A stretch of DNA of 64,000 nucleotides from Mycobacterium sp. URHB0044 (lineage in GTDB: Bacteria > Actinomycetota > Actinomycetes > Mycobacteriales > Mycobacteriaceae): NCBI RefSeq assembly GCF_000620625.1, contig NZ_JIAW01000002.1, positions 124,001 to 188,000 on the forward strand, written 5' to 3'. The position numbers and the translations under genes were made by a program. Of this stretch, positions 9,179-18,719 are shown in pieces; within the stretch, counting starts at the first letter, position 1, and each line of letters starts with the position of its first letter. The notes beneath the pieces are model-generated. The model had not been told where the DNA came from. It did no database searches and saw only the letters and a program-made list of their open reading frames with translations.

Positions 9179-10021
9179 CTAGATCGCCGCCTGGATCGGC
9201 GGGTAGTGATCGATCGCACGCCGGATGTCGCGGCGACGAAACGTCGCCCGGTCCATGATCGGACGCAGCGGCCCGGTGGCCTTGGCGATCGGCAGGAAGG
9301 CGCCAGGGATGACGACCTGGTCCTTGCGATGTTCGATGCCACCGATGATGCCTGCGACCACCGAATCGATGGGTATCGGTTTGAAGGGTCCCCTGAAGTC
9401 GCCCCAGATCGCGCGCGTTACCGGATCTTCGAGCGCCTCGGCGATCATGGGTGTCTTGAAGAACGCCGGATGGACGCTGGTCACGGATACCCCGGACTCA
9501 CGCAACTCGATCCGCAATGAGTTGCACAGTGCCAATACCGCGGCCTTGCTGGCGGCGTAACTCCCGTGCAGCGGTGAGTGCACGAAACTGGCCATCGATG
9601 CGATGGCAGTGAGTTGACCTCCGGTGTCGGCGACATAGGGCAGGGCGGCCCTGAAGGTCCGCCACACACCGGTGAGATTGACGTCGATCACTTTCTCCCA
9701 GCTCTCTTCCGCAGTGGATGTCAGGGTGCCCCAGATGTTTCCGATCCCGGCGCCGGCGATGACCACGTCGATGCGGCCGAAGTGCTTCGATGTGCCGGCC
9801 ATGGCCTGCTCCACTGATTCGAGGCTGCACACGTCGACGGAGGTGCCCCACGCGACGCGACCGCCGCCAAGGTCGTGGGCCAGCCGTTCGGCGGCGCCGC
9901 CGTCGAGGTCGAGCAGTGCCACGTTGGCCTTACGCTCGCGCAGTTTGGTGGCCAACGCCACGCCAAGTCCTCCGGTGGCGCCGGTGATGGCTATGGTGCG
10001 TCCTGCTACAGCGAAGGTCAT
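9179..10021 (-). CDS. short-chain dehydrogenase/reductase
   Basis: Classical SDR (280 aa) with the cofactor motif TGATGGLG near residue 13, NAGA-equivalent AGAGIG, catalytic serine in AIASMASF and YxxxK in SYAASKAA. The ATG overlaps the preceding hydrolase stop by one base (TGATG), placing it in the minus operon. SDRs at this position could oxidise a hydroxyacyl or alcohol side-chain intermediate. The C-terminal extension with PIAKATGPLRPIMD resembles mycobacterial SDRs of lipid metabolism. Substrate unknown. Confidence 0.82.
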   Translation of the reverse strand: MTFAVAGRTIAITGATGGLGVALATKLRERKANVALLDLDGGAAERLAHDLGGGRVAWGTSVDVCSLESVEQAMAGTSKHFGRIDVVIAGAGIGNIWGTLTSTAEESWEKVIDVNLTGVWRTFRAALPYVADTGGQLTAIASMASFVHSPLHGSYAASKAAVLALCNSLRIELRESGVSVTSVHPAFFKTPMIAEALEDPVTRAIWGDFRGPFKPIPIDSVVAGIIGGIEHRKDQVVIPGAFLPIAKATGPLRPIMDRATFRRRDIRRAIDHYPPIQAAI

Positions 10022-10971
10022 CAGGTCGTCGCCTCCAATGTCGGCGGTGGTTGGGGAGTCCTGTTGCCCGCCAACGGAACATGGTGGCTGAGGAACTGGA
10101 TCTGATCGGAGATCAGTTGTTCGAAGGCGGCGCCGTCGTAGATGTCGAAATGTCCTTCTGAGTACAGCCGGATATCGCCCTGGGGGGCCTTCTCCAGATA
10201 ATGCAGTGTGGCGTCCGCGGGCGCGACGGAGTCCTCGCTGCAGACACACGCCAGTAGCGGGCAGCGGACTTTCGCGGCGTTGCGTCCCGGCCGGTATCGG
10301 ATCACTTGCAGTGCGACGCGCGCAGCGACTTCATTGCGCCACTGGGCATCTGGCGGAACCATCGCCGCCATCGCCGGCGCCGCGTCTGGGGACGTCATCA
10401 TGGCCACCGAACCGGGCACGCCAACGATCGGCAGCATCACCGGTGGTCGGCCGACGATGCACGCGGCAACATCGGCGACGGCACGCATCCCGACCCGCAG
10501 AGCGTGTGGCCGGTCCATGGCCAGCACCGACGCCATGCCATCAGTGAAGGGGCATTGGGCGATCACCGCGGCGATATCCGAATCCTGTGCCGCCGCGGAC
10601 AGGACATGTCCACCACTGAACGAGCTGCCCCACAACACGATACGTTCGGCGTCGACGTCGCGGCGACTGCGAGCGAACGCGATGGCGGCGGCCCAGTCGG
10701 CCAGTTGTTTTTGGACGTCCAGCAATTGGCGCGGTTCTCCGTCACTGGCGCCGAAGTGTCGGTAGTCGAAGACCAGGCACGCGTATCCGGCCGCGCGGAA
10801 TCGTTCGGCGTAGGCATCCAGTCGCATCTCCCGGATGCCGCCGAATCCGTGGGCCATGACGATGATCGGCGCCGGGGTCGCGGCGTTGGGTAGGTACAGC
10901 CAGGCTCGGCATGTGACACCCGCAGAGGCGAACGCGACGTCGAGTCGCGCGGTGCTGTTCTGCCCGGTCAT
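10021..10971 (-). CDS. alpha/beta hydrolase
   Basis: Cytosolic alpha/beta hydrolase (316 aa) with the oxyanion segment [22 protein letters not shown], nucleophile elbow GSSFSGGH (serine in WGSSFSGG), an acid in [12 protein letters not shown] and histidine in EGHFDIYDG. It resembles dienelactone-hydrolase-like or acetyl-ester hydrolases. It is not the meta-cleavage hydrolase, which is encoded in the plus operon. Coupled by ATGA overlap to the aldolase gene before it. A role in deacylating a CoA ester or ester substrate is possible but not shown. Confidence 0.8.
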   Translation of the reverse strand: MTGQNSTARLDVAFASAGVTCRAWLYLPNAATPAPIIVMAHGFGGIREMRLDAYAERFRAAGYACLVFDYRHFGASDGEPRQLLDVQKQLADWAAAIAFARSRRDVDAERIVLWGSSFSGGHVLSAAAQDSDIAAVIAQCPFTDGMASVLAMDRPHALRVGMRAVADVAACIVGRPPVMLPIVGVPGSVAMMTSPDAAPAMAAMVPPDAQWRNEVAARVALQVIRYRPGRNAAKVRCPLLACVCSEDSVAPADATLHYLEKAPQGDIRLYSEGHFDIYDGAAFEQLISDQIQFLSHHVPLAGNRTPQPPPTLEATT

Positions 10972-11996
10972 GATGTGGTGGCGGCAGCAGGCTGCCCGAC
11001 GAGGTCCAACGCGATGTCGACGATCATGTCCTCCTGCCCACCGACGAGTCCGCGGCGGCCGACTTCGAGCAGCAGTGTGCGGGCGTCGATGCCGTAGAAA
11101 CGCGAGGCGTTCTCGGCGTGGCGCAGAAAGGACGAGTAGACCCCGGCGTATCCGAGGGTGAGGGTTTCGCGGTCGACTTGGACCGGCCGGTCTCGTAGCG
11201 GGCGGACGAGATCGTCGGCGGCGTCCTCGAGCGCCATCAGATCGCAGCCGTGCGTCCACTGCAGGAGATTGGCGACCGCGATGAACGCTTCGATCGGGGT
11301 GTTTCCTGCGCCAGCTCCCTGGCCGGCCAGGGATGCGTCGACGCGGGTGACGCCTTCTTCGACGGCGGTGACGCTGTTGGCCACCGACAGTGACAGGTTC
11401 TCGTGGGCGTGCACACCGATCTGGGTGCCGGGGTCCAGGACGTCGCGGTAGGCGCGGATTCGCTCGCGAATGTCGTTCATCGTCAATCGCCCTCCTGAGT
11501 CGGTGACGTAAACGCAATGCGCGCCATAGCTTTCCATGAGTTTGGCTTGGGTCGCGAGCTGCGCGGGCTCGGCCATGTGGCTCATCATCAAGAAGCCCGA
11601 GACGTCCATGCCGAGCTCGCGCGACGTCTGGATGTGTTGGGCGGAGATGTCGGCCTCGGTGCAATGGGTGGCGATCCGCACCGAGCGGACCCCCAGAGCG
11701 TAGGCGTGCCGCAACTCGGCGATGGTGCCGATGCCGGGTAACAGCAGAGTGGTCAACACTGCAGTGCTGATGCTGTCGGCGGCGGCTTCGATCCACTCCC
11801 AGTCGGTGTGGCTGCCAGGGCCGTAGTTGACCGATCCTCCGGCGAGTCCGTCGCCGTGGGCGACTTCGATGGCGTCGACGCCGGCGGCGTCGAGCGCGCC
11901 GGCGATCCGGGCCACGTCGCCTGGGCTGATGCGGTGGCGGATCGCGTGCATGCCGTCGCGCAGCGTGACGTCCTGGATGTAGAGCGGGGGGGTCAT
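10968..11996 (-). CDS. mhpE: 4-hydroxy-2-oxovalerate aldolase
   Basis: Pyruvate aldolase (342 aa, DmpG/MhpE/HsaF family) cleaving 4-hydroxy-2-oxovalerate into pyruvate and acetaldehyde. The N-terminal [13 protein letters not shown] holds the metal-binding Asp and catalytic His, [13 protein letters not shown] the metal histidines, and [18 protein letters not shown] the conserved glycine-rich stretch. ATGA overlaps join it to the acylating dehydrogenase before it and the hydrolase after it. The two enzymes form a channelling complex in the family, which fits the gene pairing. It could equally be called hsaF or bphI; mhpE is chosen because MhpB and MhpD homologues share the operon. Confidence 0.95.
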   Translation of the reverse strand: MTPPLYIQDVTLRDGMHAIRHRISPGDVARIAGALDAAGVDAIEVAHGDGLAGGSVNYGPGSHTDWEWIEAAADSISTAVLTTLLLPGIGTIAELRHAYALGVRSVRIATHCTEADISAQHIQTSRELGMDVSGFLMMSHMAEPAQLATQAKLMESYGAHCVYVTDSGGRLTMNDIRERIRAYRDVLDPGTQIGVHAHENLSLSVANSVTAVEEGVTRVDASLAGQGAGAGNTPIEAFIAVANLLQWTHGCDLMALEDAADDLVRPLRDRPVQVDRETLTLGYAGVYSSFLRHAENASRFYGIDARTLLLEVGRRGLVGGQEDMIVDIALDLVGQPAAATTS

Positions 11997-12952
11997 CGGC
12001 GTGCCTCCGACACGAGGGGACTGGTGCGGCGGGCGATGGCTTCGGCGACCTGGATGGCGGCCGACGTCATGATGTCGAGGTTGCCCGCGTAGGCGGGCAG
12101 GTAGTGGGCGGCTCCTTCGACCTCCAGGAACACCGATACCCGGGTGCGTACCGGCGCGGAGCCGGGGCGCAGCAGGGTGTGCACGGGTTCGTCGGGTTCG
12201 ATGGGGGTGAATTGGACGTCCTGTTTGAGTCGGTACCCCGGCACGTAGTGGGCGACCCGTTCGGCCATCTCGTGGATCGAGTCGCGGATCGCGGCGTGGT
12301 CTGCGTCCCCGATCAGGCAGAACACGGTGTCACGCATGATCAGCGGCGGTTCGGCGGGATTGAGGACGATGATGGCCTTTCCCTTGGCGGCGCCACCCAC
12401 CGATTCGATTGCGTGCGACGTGGTTTCGGTGAACTCGTCGATGTTGGCGCGGGTCCCGGGGCCGGCTGACTTCGACGCGATGGAGGCCACGATTTCGGCG
12501 TAGGGCACCGCCGTGACCGCTGACACCGCGGCGACGATCGGCACGGTGGCCTGGCCGCCGCAGGTGACCATGTTGACGTTGCGTGCGCCCTCGTCGAGGC
12601 ACTTGTCCAGGTTGACCGTGGGGACCACGTAGGGACCGAGGGCTGCCGGCGTCAGGTCGATGAGCGTCTTGCCGTGTGGCGCAAGGGCGGCGGCGTTCGC
12701 GATGTGGGCGCGGGCCGACGTGGCATCCAGGACGATGCCGATCTCGCCGAAGTGCGGCATCGACATCAACCCGTCGACGCCCTCGTGGGTGGCCGGGATG
12801 TTCAGGCGGCGGGCGCGCGCCAGTCCGTCGGAGTGGGCGTCGATGCCGACCATCGCCGCCACTTCCACGTGTTCGGAGGTGCGCAGGATCTTGAACATCA
12901 GGTCGGTCCCGATGTTGCCGGAACCAATGATGGCGACCTTGGTCTTGGTCAT
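11993..12952 (-). CDS. mhpF: acetaldehyde dehydrogenase (acylating)
   Basis: Converts the aldolase product acetaldehyde to acetyl-CoA with NAD+ and CoA (319 aa, MhpF/DmpF/HsaG family). The Rossmann motif [12 protein letters not shown] is at the N-terminus. The catalytic cysteine lies in [14 protein letters not shown], followed by the conserved [18 protein letters not shown]. The start codon overlaps the hydratase stop (ATGA) and its own stop overlaps the aldolase start, keeping the two partners tightly coupled. Confidence 0.95.
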   Translation of the reverse strand: MTKTKVAIIGSGNIGTDLMFKILRTSEHVEVAAMVGIDAHSDGLARARRLNIPATHEGVDGLMSMPHFGEIGIVLDATSARAHIANAAALAPHGKTLIDLTPAALGPYVVPTVNLDKCLDEGARNVNMVTCGGQATVPIVAAVSAVTAVPYAEIVASIASKSAGPGTRANIDEFTETTSHAIESVGGAAKGKAIIVLNPAEPPLIMRDTVFCLIGDADHAAIRDSIHEMAERVAHYVPGYRLKQDVQFTPIEPDEPVHTLLRPGSAPVRTRVSVFLEVEGAAHYLPAYAGNLDIMTSAAIQVAEAIARRTSPLVSEARR

Positions 12953-13758
12953 GGGGTGTCCTTGGGTGAGAAGGTTGCCGACACCTCGCCCAGCGGGGTG
13001 ATCGTGGCCCGGATACGGGTTCCCGGTGGCGCCGGGGCCATTGGGCCCAGTGCGCCGGAGAGGATGACCTGGCCGGCCCGCAGCGGCTCCCCGTACTGTT
13101 CGGCGGTTCGGGCCAGCCAGGCCAGGGCGTTGAGGGGGTCGCCGAGGCAGGCGCTGCCGGTGCCTTCCGAGACCAGGCGATCGTTGGCGTACATCTGCAT
13201 GGTGACCTCCCGCGGCACGAAGTCGCACAGTCGGACCTTGGTGTCACTGAGCACGAACAGTCCACTGGAGGCGTTGTCGGCGACGGTGTCGGCAATCGTC
13301 AAGTCCCAGTCGGCGATGCGGCTGTCGACGATCTCCAGCGCGGCAACGGCATAGTCGACGGCGCTTCGGACACTGTCTGCGGTGAAGTCGCCGCCGATGA
13401 GGTCCTGGCCCAGGACGAAGGCGATCTCTGCCTCCACCTTCGGCTGTAGCAGCCGCCCCGAGGGCACCGCGTGGAAATGGGTGACCTTCATGTCGGCAAA
13501 GAGCACGCCGAAGTCGGGTTGGTCGACTCCGAGTTGCTGTTGCACCGCCGGAGAGGTCAATCCGATCTTGCGTCCCACCACTTCGCCGCCCTCGGCGCGT
13601 CGTCGCCGCACGAGCTCCTGCTGCACGGCGTAGGCCAAGCCGATGTCGGCGCCGCCGATGAGATGTCGCACGGGAGAAATCGGGGTGCCGGTGTCAGTGG
13701 CGACGGTCAGGAGGTCGGCCACCTCGGTGACGAGGGCAGCACTGCTCTGCAGGGTCAT
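12949..13758 (-). CDS. mhpD: 2-keto-4-pentenoate hydratase
   Basis: Adds water to 2-hydroxypenta-2,4-dienoate to give 4-hydroxy-2-oxovalerate, between ring-fission hydrolysis and the aldolase. The 269 aa protein shows the MhpD/FAH-like metal site in [24 protein letters not shown] near the N-terminus, [14 protein letters not shown] and [11 protein letters not shown]. It overlaps MhpB upstream and MhpF downstream by 4 bp each. Confidence 0.94.
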   Translation of the reverse strand: MTLQSSAALVTEVADLLTVATDTGTPISPVRHLIGGADIGLAYAVQQELVRRRRAEGGEVVGRKIGLTSPAVQQQLGVDQPDFGVLFADMKVTHFHAVPSGRLLQPKVEAEIAFVLGQDLIGGDFTADSVRSAVDYAVAALEIVDSRIADWDLTIADTVADNASSGLFVLSDTKVRLCDFVPREVTMQMYANDRLVSEGTGSACLGDPLNALAWLARTAEQYGEPLRAGQVILSGALGPMAPAPPGTRIRATITPLGEVSATFSPKDTP

Positions 13759-14705
13759 CGAGGGGCCTCCGTCAGTCGCGCGGTCGCCACCGCGAATCCG
13801 GCGATCCAGGCCGGAATCGGTTCGTAGAAACGCAGATCCATCGTGTAGCTGCCGACGGCGGCCAGCGATGCGAACGCGGCGATCCAGGTGCGGGCCTCAT
13901 GGGCGGAGCCGCCGCCCTCGGCGGCCATTGCCTCGGTGGTCCAGGTATCGAACTCGCCGAGGGGGCCGTGCTCGAGCAGGTCGAGAAACCTGTTGTCCCA
14001 GCCCGGGTTGATAGGGATCATCGTCGTTCCGCCGGCCGCATACTGCCGGCCGGCCTCGATCACCCGCCCCTCGCTACGGGTGCGCTGCTCAGGCGTCGGC
14101 GGGTGACCCTCGATCAGGGCGTCGGCGACCTTCGGCGGGGCGCCGTCGAGCACCGGGACCGGCGGATCGTGGGAAAGGCCTCCGGAGGCAAGGAAGAGCA
14201 CGCGTCGGTCGAGATCGATGGCGGCTTGACCAACGGCGGTGCCCAGTGCGCGAATCCGTGCGACGGGGCACAGCGGTGTGGCGACACCGTTGACGAAGAC
14301 CGGCACCACCGGGACCCGGTCGATACCCCCGAAGAGCGTCTCCAGGGGTTGGGCGAAGCCATGATCGACGGTCATCCGTGCCGAGACGGTCAGGTCGACA
14401 CCGCGCTGGAGCACACCCTCGGCGATGCGGCGGGCGGCGTCGGCGTCGACGGACAATGGTCCGGCCGACGAATCGAAGTCGCCGACCGCATGCGCTTCGG
14501 TACCCAGACAGAAGGGCGGCATCTCCTTGTAGAAGAAGCCGTTGTAATGATCGGGCGCGTAGAGCACCACCAGATCGGGGGCGAAATCAGCGATGAAAGC
14601 CCGCGCGGCGTCGATTGCTGCGTCGACCCGGCCGAGAGTCTCGGGGTCGGGGTCGTTCTTACCGATGAGCGGCGAATGTGACAGGCCAACTACGGCGGCG
14701 GTCAT
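13755..14705 (-). CDS. mhpB: 2,3-dihydroxyphenylpropionate 1,2-dioxygenase (LigB-type extradiol)
   Basis: Class III (LigB-fold) Fe(II) extradiol dioxygenase that opens 2,3-dihydroxyphenylpropionate or the cinnamate analogue between C1 and C2. At 316 aa it matches E. coli MhpB (314 aa). The N-terminal LSHSPLIGKNDP, VVLYAPDHYNGFFY, TVDHGFAQPLETLFGG and LASGGLSHDPPVP carry the conserved metal and acid/base histidines. It provides the substrate for the C-C hydrolase encoded on the other strand. It is unrelated in fold to the VOC extradiol dioxygenase at 23.2-24.1 kb, so the window has two independent ring-opening enzymes. Confidence 0.94.
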   Translation of the reverse strand: MTAAVVGLSHSPLIGKNDPDPETLGRVDAAIDAARAFIADFAPDLVVLYAPDHYNGFFYKEMPPFCLGTEAHAVGDFDSSAGPLSVDADAARRIAEGVLQRGVDLTVSARMTVDHGFAQPLETLFGGIDRVPVVPVFVNGVATPLCPVARIRALGTAVGQAAIDLDRRVLFLASGGLSHDPPVPVLDGAPPKVADALIEGHPPTPEQRTRSEGRVIEAGRQYAAGGTTMIPINPGWDNRFLDLLEHGPLGEFDTWTTEAMAAEGGGSAHEARTWIAAFASLAAVGSYTMDLRFYEPIPAWIAGFAVATARLTEAPR

Positions 14706-14714
14706 GCAGATACC

Positions 14715-15695
14715 TCAGTTCTCGGACGACGGATGGATGACGACCTTGCCCATGACCTCGCCGTCGAGCATCAGCTGAAAACCCTTGTGGATGTCGGTAA
14801 GTGGCAACGTCCGGTCGATGACCGGCCGGGTTCCGGTGGCGTCGAGCAACCGCAGCAGCGCCTCGAGTTCGGCACGGGTGGCTCCCGTGGACCCCAGGAT
14901 TCTCAACTGCAGGTAGAAGACGCGTCCCAGATCTGCCGGCGGATTCATCCCGGTGGTCGCGCCGGCGACCACGACGGTGCCGCCCGGGCGCACCGACTTC
15001 AGCGAGTGCGACCAGGTGGCTTCACCGACTGTCTCGATGACGACGTCGACCCGCTCGGGCAGTCGTTCCCCGCTGGGCACTGCTTCCCGCGCGCCCCAAC
15101 TCAGCGCTTCGGTGCGTTTGGCCTCGCTTCGACTGGTGGCGTAGACGACGGCGCCTGCCGCCGACGCCAGTTTGATGGCGGCCGAGGACACCCCGCCGCC
15201 GACTCCCTGCACCAGGACACGGTCGCCGGCCTTGATGTTGGCCTGGGTGAACAACATTCGGTAGGCGGTCGTCCACGCCACCGGCAGACAAGCCGCCTCA
15301 TCGAGCGTGAGCCACGGCGGCATGGCGACGAGGTTGCGCCGCGGCACCGAGATGTACTCGGCGAACCCGCCGTGGTGCCGCTCGGTCAACAGCGCACGGT
15401 TGGGATCCAGTGTCTCGTCTCCGCCGCCGGCGTCAGGATCGGCGATGACCGCGTGAACGATCACCGGGTTGCCGTCCTCGTCGTACCCCGACACGTCACA
15501 ACCCAGCACCATCGGCAGGCGTTCTGCGGGATGCCCGACACCGCGCAGGGTCCACAGGTCGTGCATGTTCAGCGCCGAGGCCGCCACCCGCACCACTGCC
15601 CATCCCGGCCGGGGCTGCGGTTTCGGTACATCGCGAAGTTCGAGCCCCTCCAGGGGGTCATGTGGATTCTGTGAGACAGCGACTGCGGCAAGCAC
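14715..15695 (-). CDS. zinc-type alcohol dehydrogenase/quinone oxidoreductase-like MDR
   Basis: Medium-chain dehydrogenase/reductase (326 aa). Features are the GroES-like N-terminal domain with VRVAASALNMHDLWTLRGVG and LGCDVSGYDEDG, then the Rossmann domain with VLVQGVGGGVSSAAIKLASA. The GTG start gives VLAAVAVSQNPHDPLEGLEL; upstream codons in frame would run into the divergent promoter region. It is first in the minus operon. A reduction of an enoyl or quinone intermediate is plausible. Structural zinc cysteines are not evident, so a zeta-crystallin-like quinone reductase is a fair alternative. Confidence 0.82.
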   Translation of the reverse strand: MLAAVAVSQNPHDPLEGLELRDVPKPQPRPGWAVVRVAASALNMHDLWTLRGVGHPAERLPMVLGCDVSGYDEDGNPVIVHAVIADPDAGGGDETLDPNRALLTERHHGGFAEYISVPRRNLVAMPPWLTLDEAACLPVAWTTAYRMLFTQANIKAGDRVLVQGVGGGVSSAAIKLASAAGAVVYATSRSEAKRTEALSWGAREAVPSGERLPERVDVVIETVGEATWSHSLKSVRPGGTVVVAGATTGMNPPADLGRVFYLQLRILGSTGATRAELEALLRLLDATGTRPVIDRTLPLTDIHKGFQLMLDGEVMGKVVIHPSSEN

Positions 15696-15796
15696 ATCGT
15701 CAACCTTGGCGGTGTCGTGCGTCGATTCACAGTCGGCGTGCCGTTGTGCGAAACGATCGCTGGAATTCGTTGGGCGACCGGGGTTGTGTGGTCCGC
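15696..15796. promoter_or_regulatory. divergent control region of the hca/mhp-type operons
   Basis: 101 bp separate the two divergent operons. A small dyad GCGA-N5-TCGC at 15748-15760 may be an operator for the IclR regulator encoded at 21.5-22.3 kb, since IclR proteins bind short palindromes. No convincing -35/-10 pair stands out on either strand. The dyad assignment is weak. Confidence 0.4.
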
Positions 15797-17158
15797 ATGA
15801 CTTCCACCATGCAGCCGGGCGCCGAGGGCCGGGCACTCACGTCGCCGCCGGGAACGACGCTACGACGTCCCGCTGAACTCGAGCGCACCCTCGACGTGTC
15901 GGGTCTCGTCGACGCCGAGGGTGGGCTGCTGGACCGCGCGTTGTTCACCGATGAACTGATCTACCGGCAGGAGCAGCGGCGGATCTTCGCCACCCACTGG
16001 CTGTTCCTCGCCCATACCGACCAGTTCCACAAGCCCGGCGACTTCTTCACCACCTATATGGGTGAGGACCCGGTGATCGTCACGATGGACAAGAACCGCA
16101 AGATCCGGGCGTTTCTGAACTCGTGCCGGCACCGGGGCGTGCGGGTTTGCCGTGCGGAGACTGGCGCCACCCGCAGCTTCACCTGCACGTACCACGGGTG
16201 GGCGTATGACCTGGAGGGCAAGTTGATCAGCATCCCGAACAAGGAGGGCTACCCCGACACTTTCCAGGCCGGTGACTGGGGTTTGGTCGAGGTGCCGAAC
16301 GTGGACTCCTACCACGGGTTGATCTTCGGCAACTGGGATCCCGGCGCAAGTAGCTTGCATGACGCGCTTGGCGGGATGACCTGGTACTTGGACGCGATGC
16401 TCGACCACGACCCGGAAGGCACCGTCGTCGTCGGCGGCGTGGAGAAATGGGTGGTGGAGGGCAACTGGAAGCTCGCCGCCGAACAGGCCGCCAGCGACTG
16501 GTACCACGTGAACATGAGCCACGGCTCTGCACTGACGGTGCTGGCGGGTGGGAAGCCCAAGGCCGAAGTGGTGCACCGCACTGGACGGCAGTACGTCGAC
16601 CCGAGGGGGCACGGGCACGGCTTTCCGGTGCATCCACGCAACCGGTTCGACGCCCAGACCGTGCACGAGTGGATGGACTACGCCGCTCTACGGCTGCGGC
16701 TGGGCGACGAACGCGTGGAAGGCCCGTTGACGACCGGGCACGGCACGGTGTTCCCGAACTTCTCCTACCTGCCGGTCAACGGGTCGATTCGGGTGTCGCA
16801 CCCGAAAGGACCTGACCAGATGGAGGTCTGGGCGTGGTGCATCTTGGACAAGTCGATGCCAGAGCACGTGCGGGAGGCGCAGCGCCTCTACAACCTGCGC
16901 ACCTTCGGTCCCAGCGGAATCTTCGAACAGGACGACGGTGAGAACTGGAGTGAGGCGCAGGCCTTCGCGCACGGATTCATCACGAATTCCGTCCAGCTGA
17001 ACTATCAGATGGGGCTGGGATCCGAACGCGAAGACGGGCGCCACCCCGGAATGACCAGTGAGCTGTACAGCGATGCTGCCGCGCGCTCGTTCTACGCGCA
17101 CTGGCGTGACCTGATGAACACCCCGGCGTGGCACGAACGCAAGGCCGCCGATGAGTGA
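15797..17158 (+). CDS. aromatic-ring-hydroxylating dioxygenase, large (alpha) subunit
   Basis: Catalytic alpha subunit (453 aa) of a Rieske non-haem iron dioxygenase that forms a cis-dihydrodiol on an aromatic ring. Rieske ligands are Cys110, His112, Cys130 and His133 (NSCRHRG and CTYHGW). The mononuclear iron site is at Asp234, His237 and His242 in ASDWYHVNMSH. With its own ferredoxin, reductase and beta subunit downstream and MhpB/MhpC-type enzymes in the locus, a 3-phenylpropionate/cinnamate dioxygenase role (HcaE-like) is the best inference. An upstream in-frame extension into the divergent promoter region was not used. Stop and next start overlap. Confidence 0.92.
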   Translation: MTSTMQPGAEGRALTSPPGTTLRRPAELERTLDVSGLVDAEGGLLDRALFTDELIYRQEQRRIFATHWLFLAHTDQFHKPGDFFTTYMGEDPVIVTMDKNRKIRAFLNSCRHRGVRVCRAETGATRSFTCTYHGWAYDLEGKLISIPNKEGYPDTFQAGDWGLVEVPNVDSYHGLIFGNWDPGASSLHDALGGMTWYLDAMLDHDPEGTVVVGGVEKWVVEGNWKLAAEQAASDWYHVNMSHGSALTVLAGGKPKAEVVHRTGRQYVDPRGHGHGFPVHPRNRFDAQTVHEWMDYAALRLRLGDERVEGPLTTGHGTVFPNFSYLPVNGSIRVSHPKGPDQMEVWAWCILDKSMPEHVREAQRLYNLRTFGPSGIFEQDDGENWSEAQAFAHGFITNSVQLNYQMGLGSEREDGRHPGMTSELYSDAAARSFYAHWRDLMNTPAWHERKAADE

Positions 17159-17486
17159 GGGCATCCGCGTCGCCGCCGTCGTCGATATCCCCGAGGGCGA
17201 GGGCATCGTCGTCGCACGGTCGATCACCGGCACCGATGACGACGTGGCTCTGCTGCGCGACGACGACGGCAGCGTGTGGGCACTGGACAACACCTGCACC
17301 CACGCCGAGGCCTCGTTGGCCGAGGGGTGGGTCGAGGGCGGTCAGGTGGAGTGCCCACTGCATTCCAGCAGGTTCTGTCTCAAGACCGGTGCGGTCGACG
17401 GTCTGCCGGCCACCAAGGACGCCTGCCCGCACCGGGTCGAGGTGCACGACGGCCAGGTGTTCCTCTATCCGGGAGAGAGACCCTGA
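17151..17486 (+). CDS. Rieske-type ferredoxin of the dioxygenase
   Basis: Small electron carrier (111 aa) delivering electrons from the reductase to the dioxygenase alpha subunit. The Rieske 2Fe-2S ligands are in CTHAEASL and CPLHSSRF (C-x-H and C-x2-H). The ATG lies inside the end of the alpha gene (8 bp overlap) and its stop shares a base with the reductase start. HcaC-like in role. The residue after CPLHSS is R rather than the more usual G, otherwise the protein is ordinary. Confidence 0.93.
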   Translation: MSEGIRVAAVVDIPEGEGIVVARSITGTDDDVALLRDDDGSVWALDNTCTHAEASLAEGWVEGGQVECPLHSSRFCLKTGAVDGLPATKDACPHRVEVHDGQVFLYPGERP

Positions 17487-18697
17487 TGACCGACCGGATC
17501 GCGGTCGTCGGAGGTGGTGTCGGCGGCGTGAGTGTCATCGCGGCGCTGCGGGCCGGCGGCTTCGACGGGGACGTCGTTCTGATCGACGAAGGGGAGTTCC
17601 CCTATGACCGGCCCCCTCTGTCGAAGGCCTACTTGGCCGGTGATGTCGAATTGAAGAGCATTGCCCTGCAGCCTCCGGAGTGGTTCGACGACCACCAGGT
17701 GCAGTTGATGGCACACAGTTCGGTGGGGGCGTTGCGGCCCGGTCTGGGTGTGGTCGAGCTCGCCGACGGCAGCGCGGTCCGGGCGGACAAGGTCGTGCTC
17801 GCAACTGGCGGTCACGCGTTTCGGCCGCCGATCCCGGGTGCGCAGAGCCCGCGGGTGCATACGCTGCGCAGCGCGCAGGACGCTGACCAACTGCGCACCG
17901 CACTGGTGCCCGGTGGGCGCCTGCTAATCGTCGGTGCCGGCCTGGTCGGCGCTGAAGTTGCTTCCACGGCATTGCATTTGGGCTGCGACGTGACGATCGT
18001 CGACCCGGTCGCGGCGCCGCTGGCCGCCGTGGTCGGTGACGAGATCGCTTCCTGGTTGCACGGCATGCACACCGCCCACGGTGCCACGGTGCTGCGCGGT
18101 GTCGTCGAGTCGTTCCAGGACTCGCCAGACGGAATCGCCGCTGTACTGGCCGGCGCCGAGCCGCGGGTGTTCGACGCGGTCGTGCTGGCCGTAGGGATGG
18201 CCCCGGCGACCACGCTGGCTCGCGATGCCGGACTGACGGTAGACGGAGGGATCGTCGTCGACCCGATGCAGGTGACGTCGAATCCGGCGGTCCTCGCGGT
18301 CGGCGATGTCGCGCGCACCTGTGCCGGCGGTGTCCTGTTGCACCGCAGCGAGCACTGGGAGGCGGCCCAGCACGACGCACAGCGCGCGGCCGCGACGATC
18401 CTCGGCGTGCCACCGCCAGCTGCCGGCGCGTCCTGGTTCTGGACCGACCGATACGGGACACACATCGAGGTCGTCGGAAACCTCACTGGTGCTGACGACT
18501 TCGCGTCTCGGGGTCGCCTCGGTGAGCAGCCCTACGCGTGCTTCGGATTTCGCGGCGGGCGGGTTGCCGGCGCGGTGGCGGTCGACGACTCCGCGTCCGT
18601 TCGGGCCGCGCGCCGGATGATCGACCGTGGCATCACGGTATCCGCGGCCGAACTAGGCGATCGATCGGTAGACCTACGCAGGCTGATCAAACGATGA
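17486..18697 (+). CDS. ferredoxin reductase of the dioxygenase (FAD, NADH)
   Basis: FAD-dependent NAD(P)H oxidoreductase (403 aa) of the HcaD/BphA4 type. FAD-binding motif VVGGGVGGVSVIAALR is at the N-terminus, PYDRPPLSKAYL follows, the NADH-binding LLIVGAGLVGAEVAS is near the middle, and VLAVGDVART marks the second FAD contact. It passes electrons to the Rieske ferredoxin encoded just before. Its placement between ferredoxin and beta subunit separates alpha from beta, unlike the usual alpha-beta order. Confidence 0.93.
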   Translation: MTDRIAVVGGGVGGVSVIAALRAGGFDGDVVLIDEGEFPYDRPPLSKAYLAGDVELKSIALQPPEWFDDHQVQLMAHSSVGALRPGLGVVELADGSAVRADKVVLATGGHAFRPPIPGAQSPRVHTLRSAQDADQLRTALVPGGRLLIVGAGLVGAEVASTALHLGCDVTIVDPVAAPLAAVVGDEIASWLHGMHTAHGATVLRGVVESFQDSPDGIAAVLAGAEPRVFDAVVLAVGMAPATTLARDAGLTVDGGIVVDPMQVTSNPAVLAVGDVARTCAGGVLLHRSEHWEAAQHDAQRAAATILGVPPPAAGASWFWTDRYGTHIEVVGNLTGADDFASRGRLGEQPYACFGFRGGRVAGAVAVDDSASVRAARRMIDRGITVSAAELGDRSVDLRRLIKR

Positions 18698-18719
18698 CGA
18701 CGACACGGAGAGTACGGAC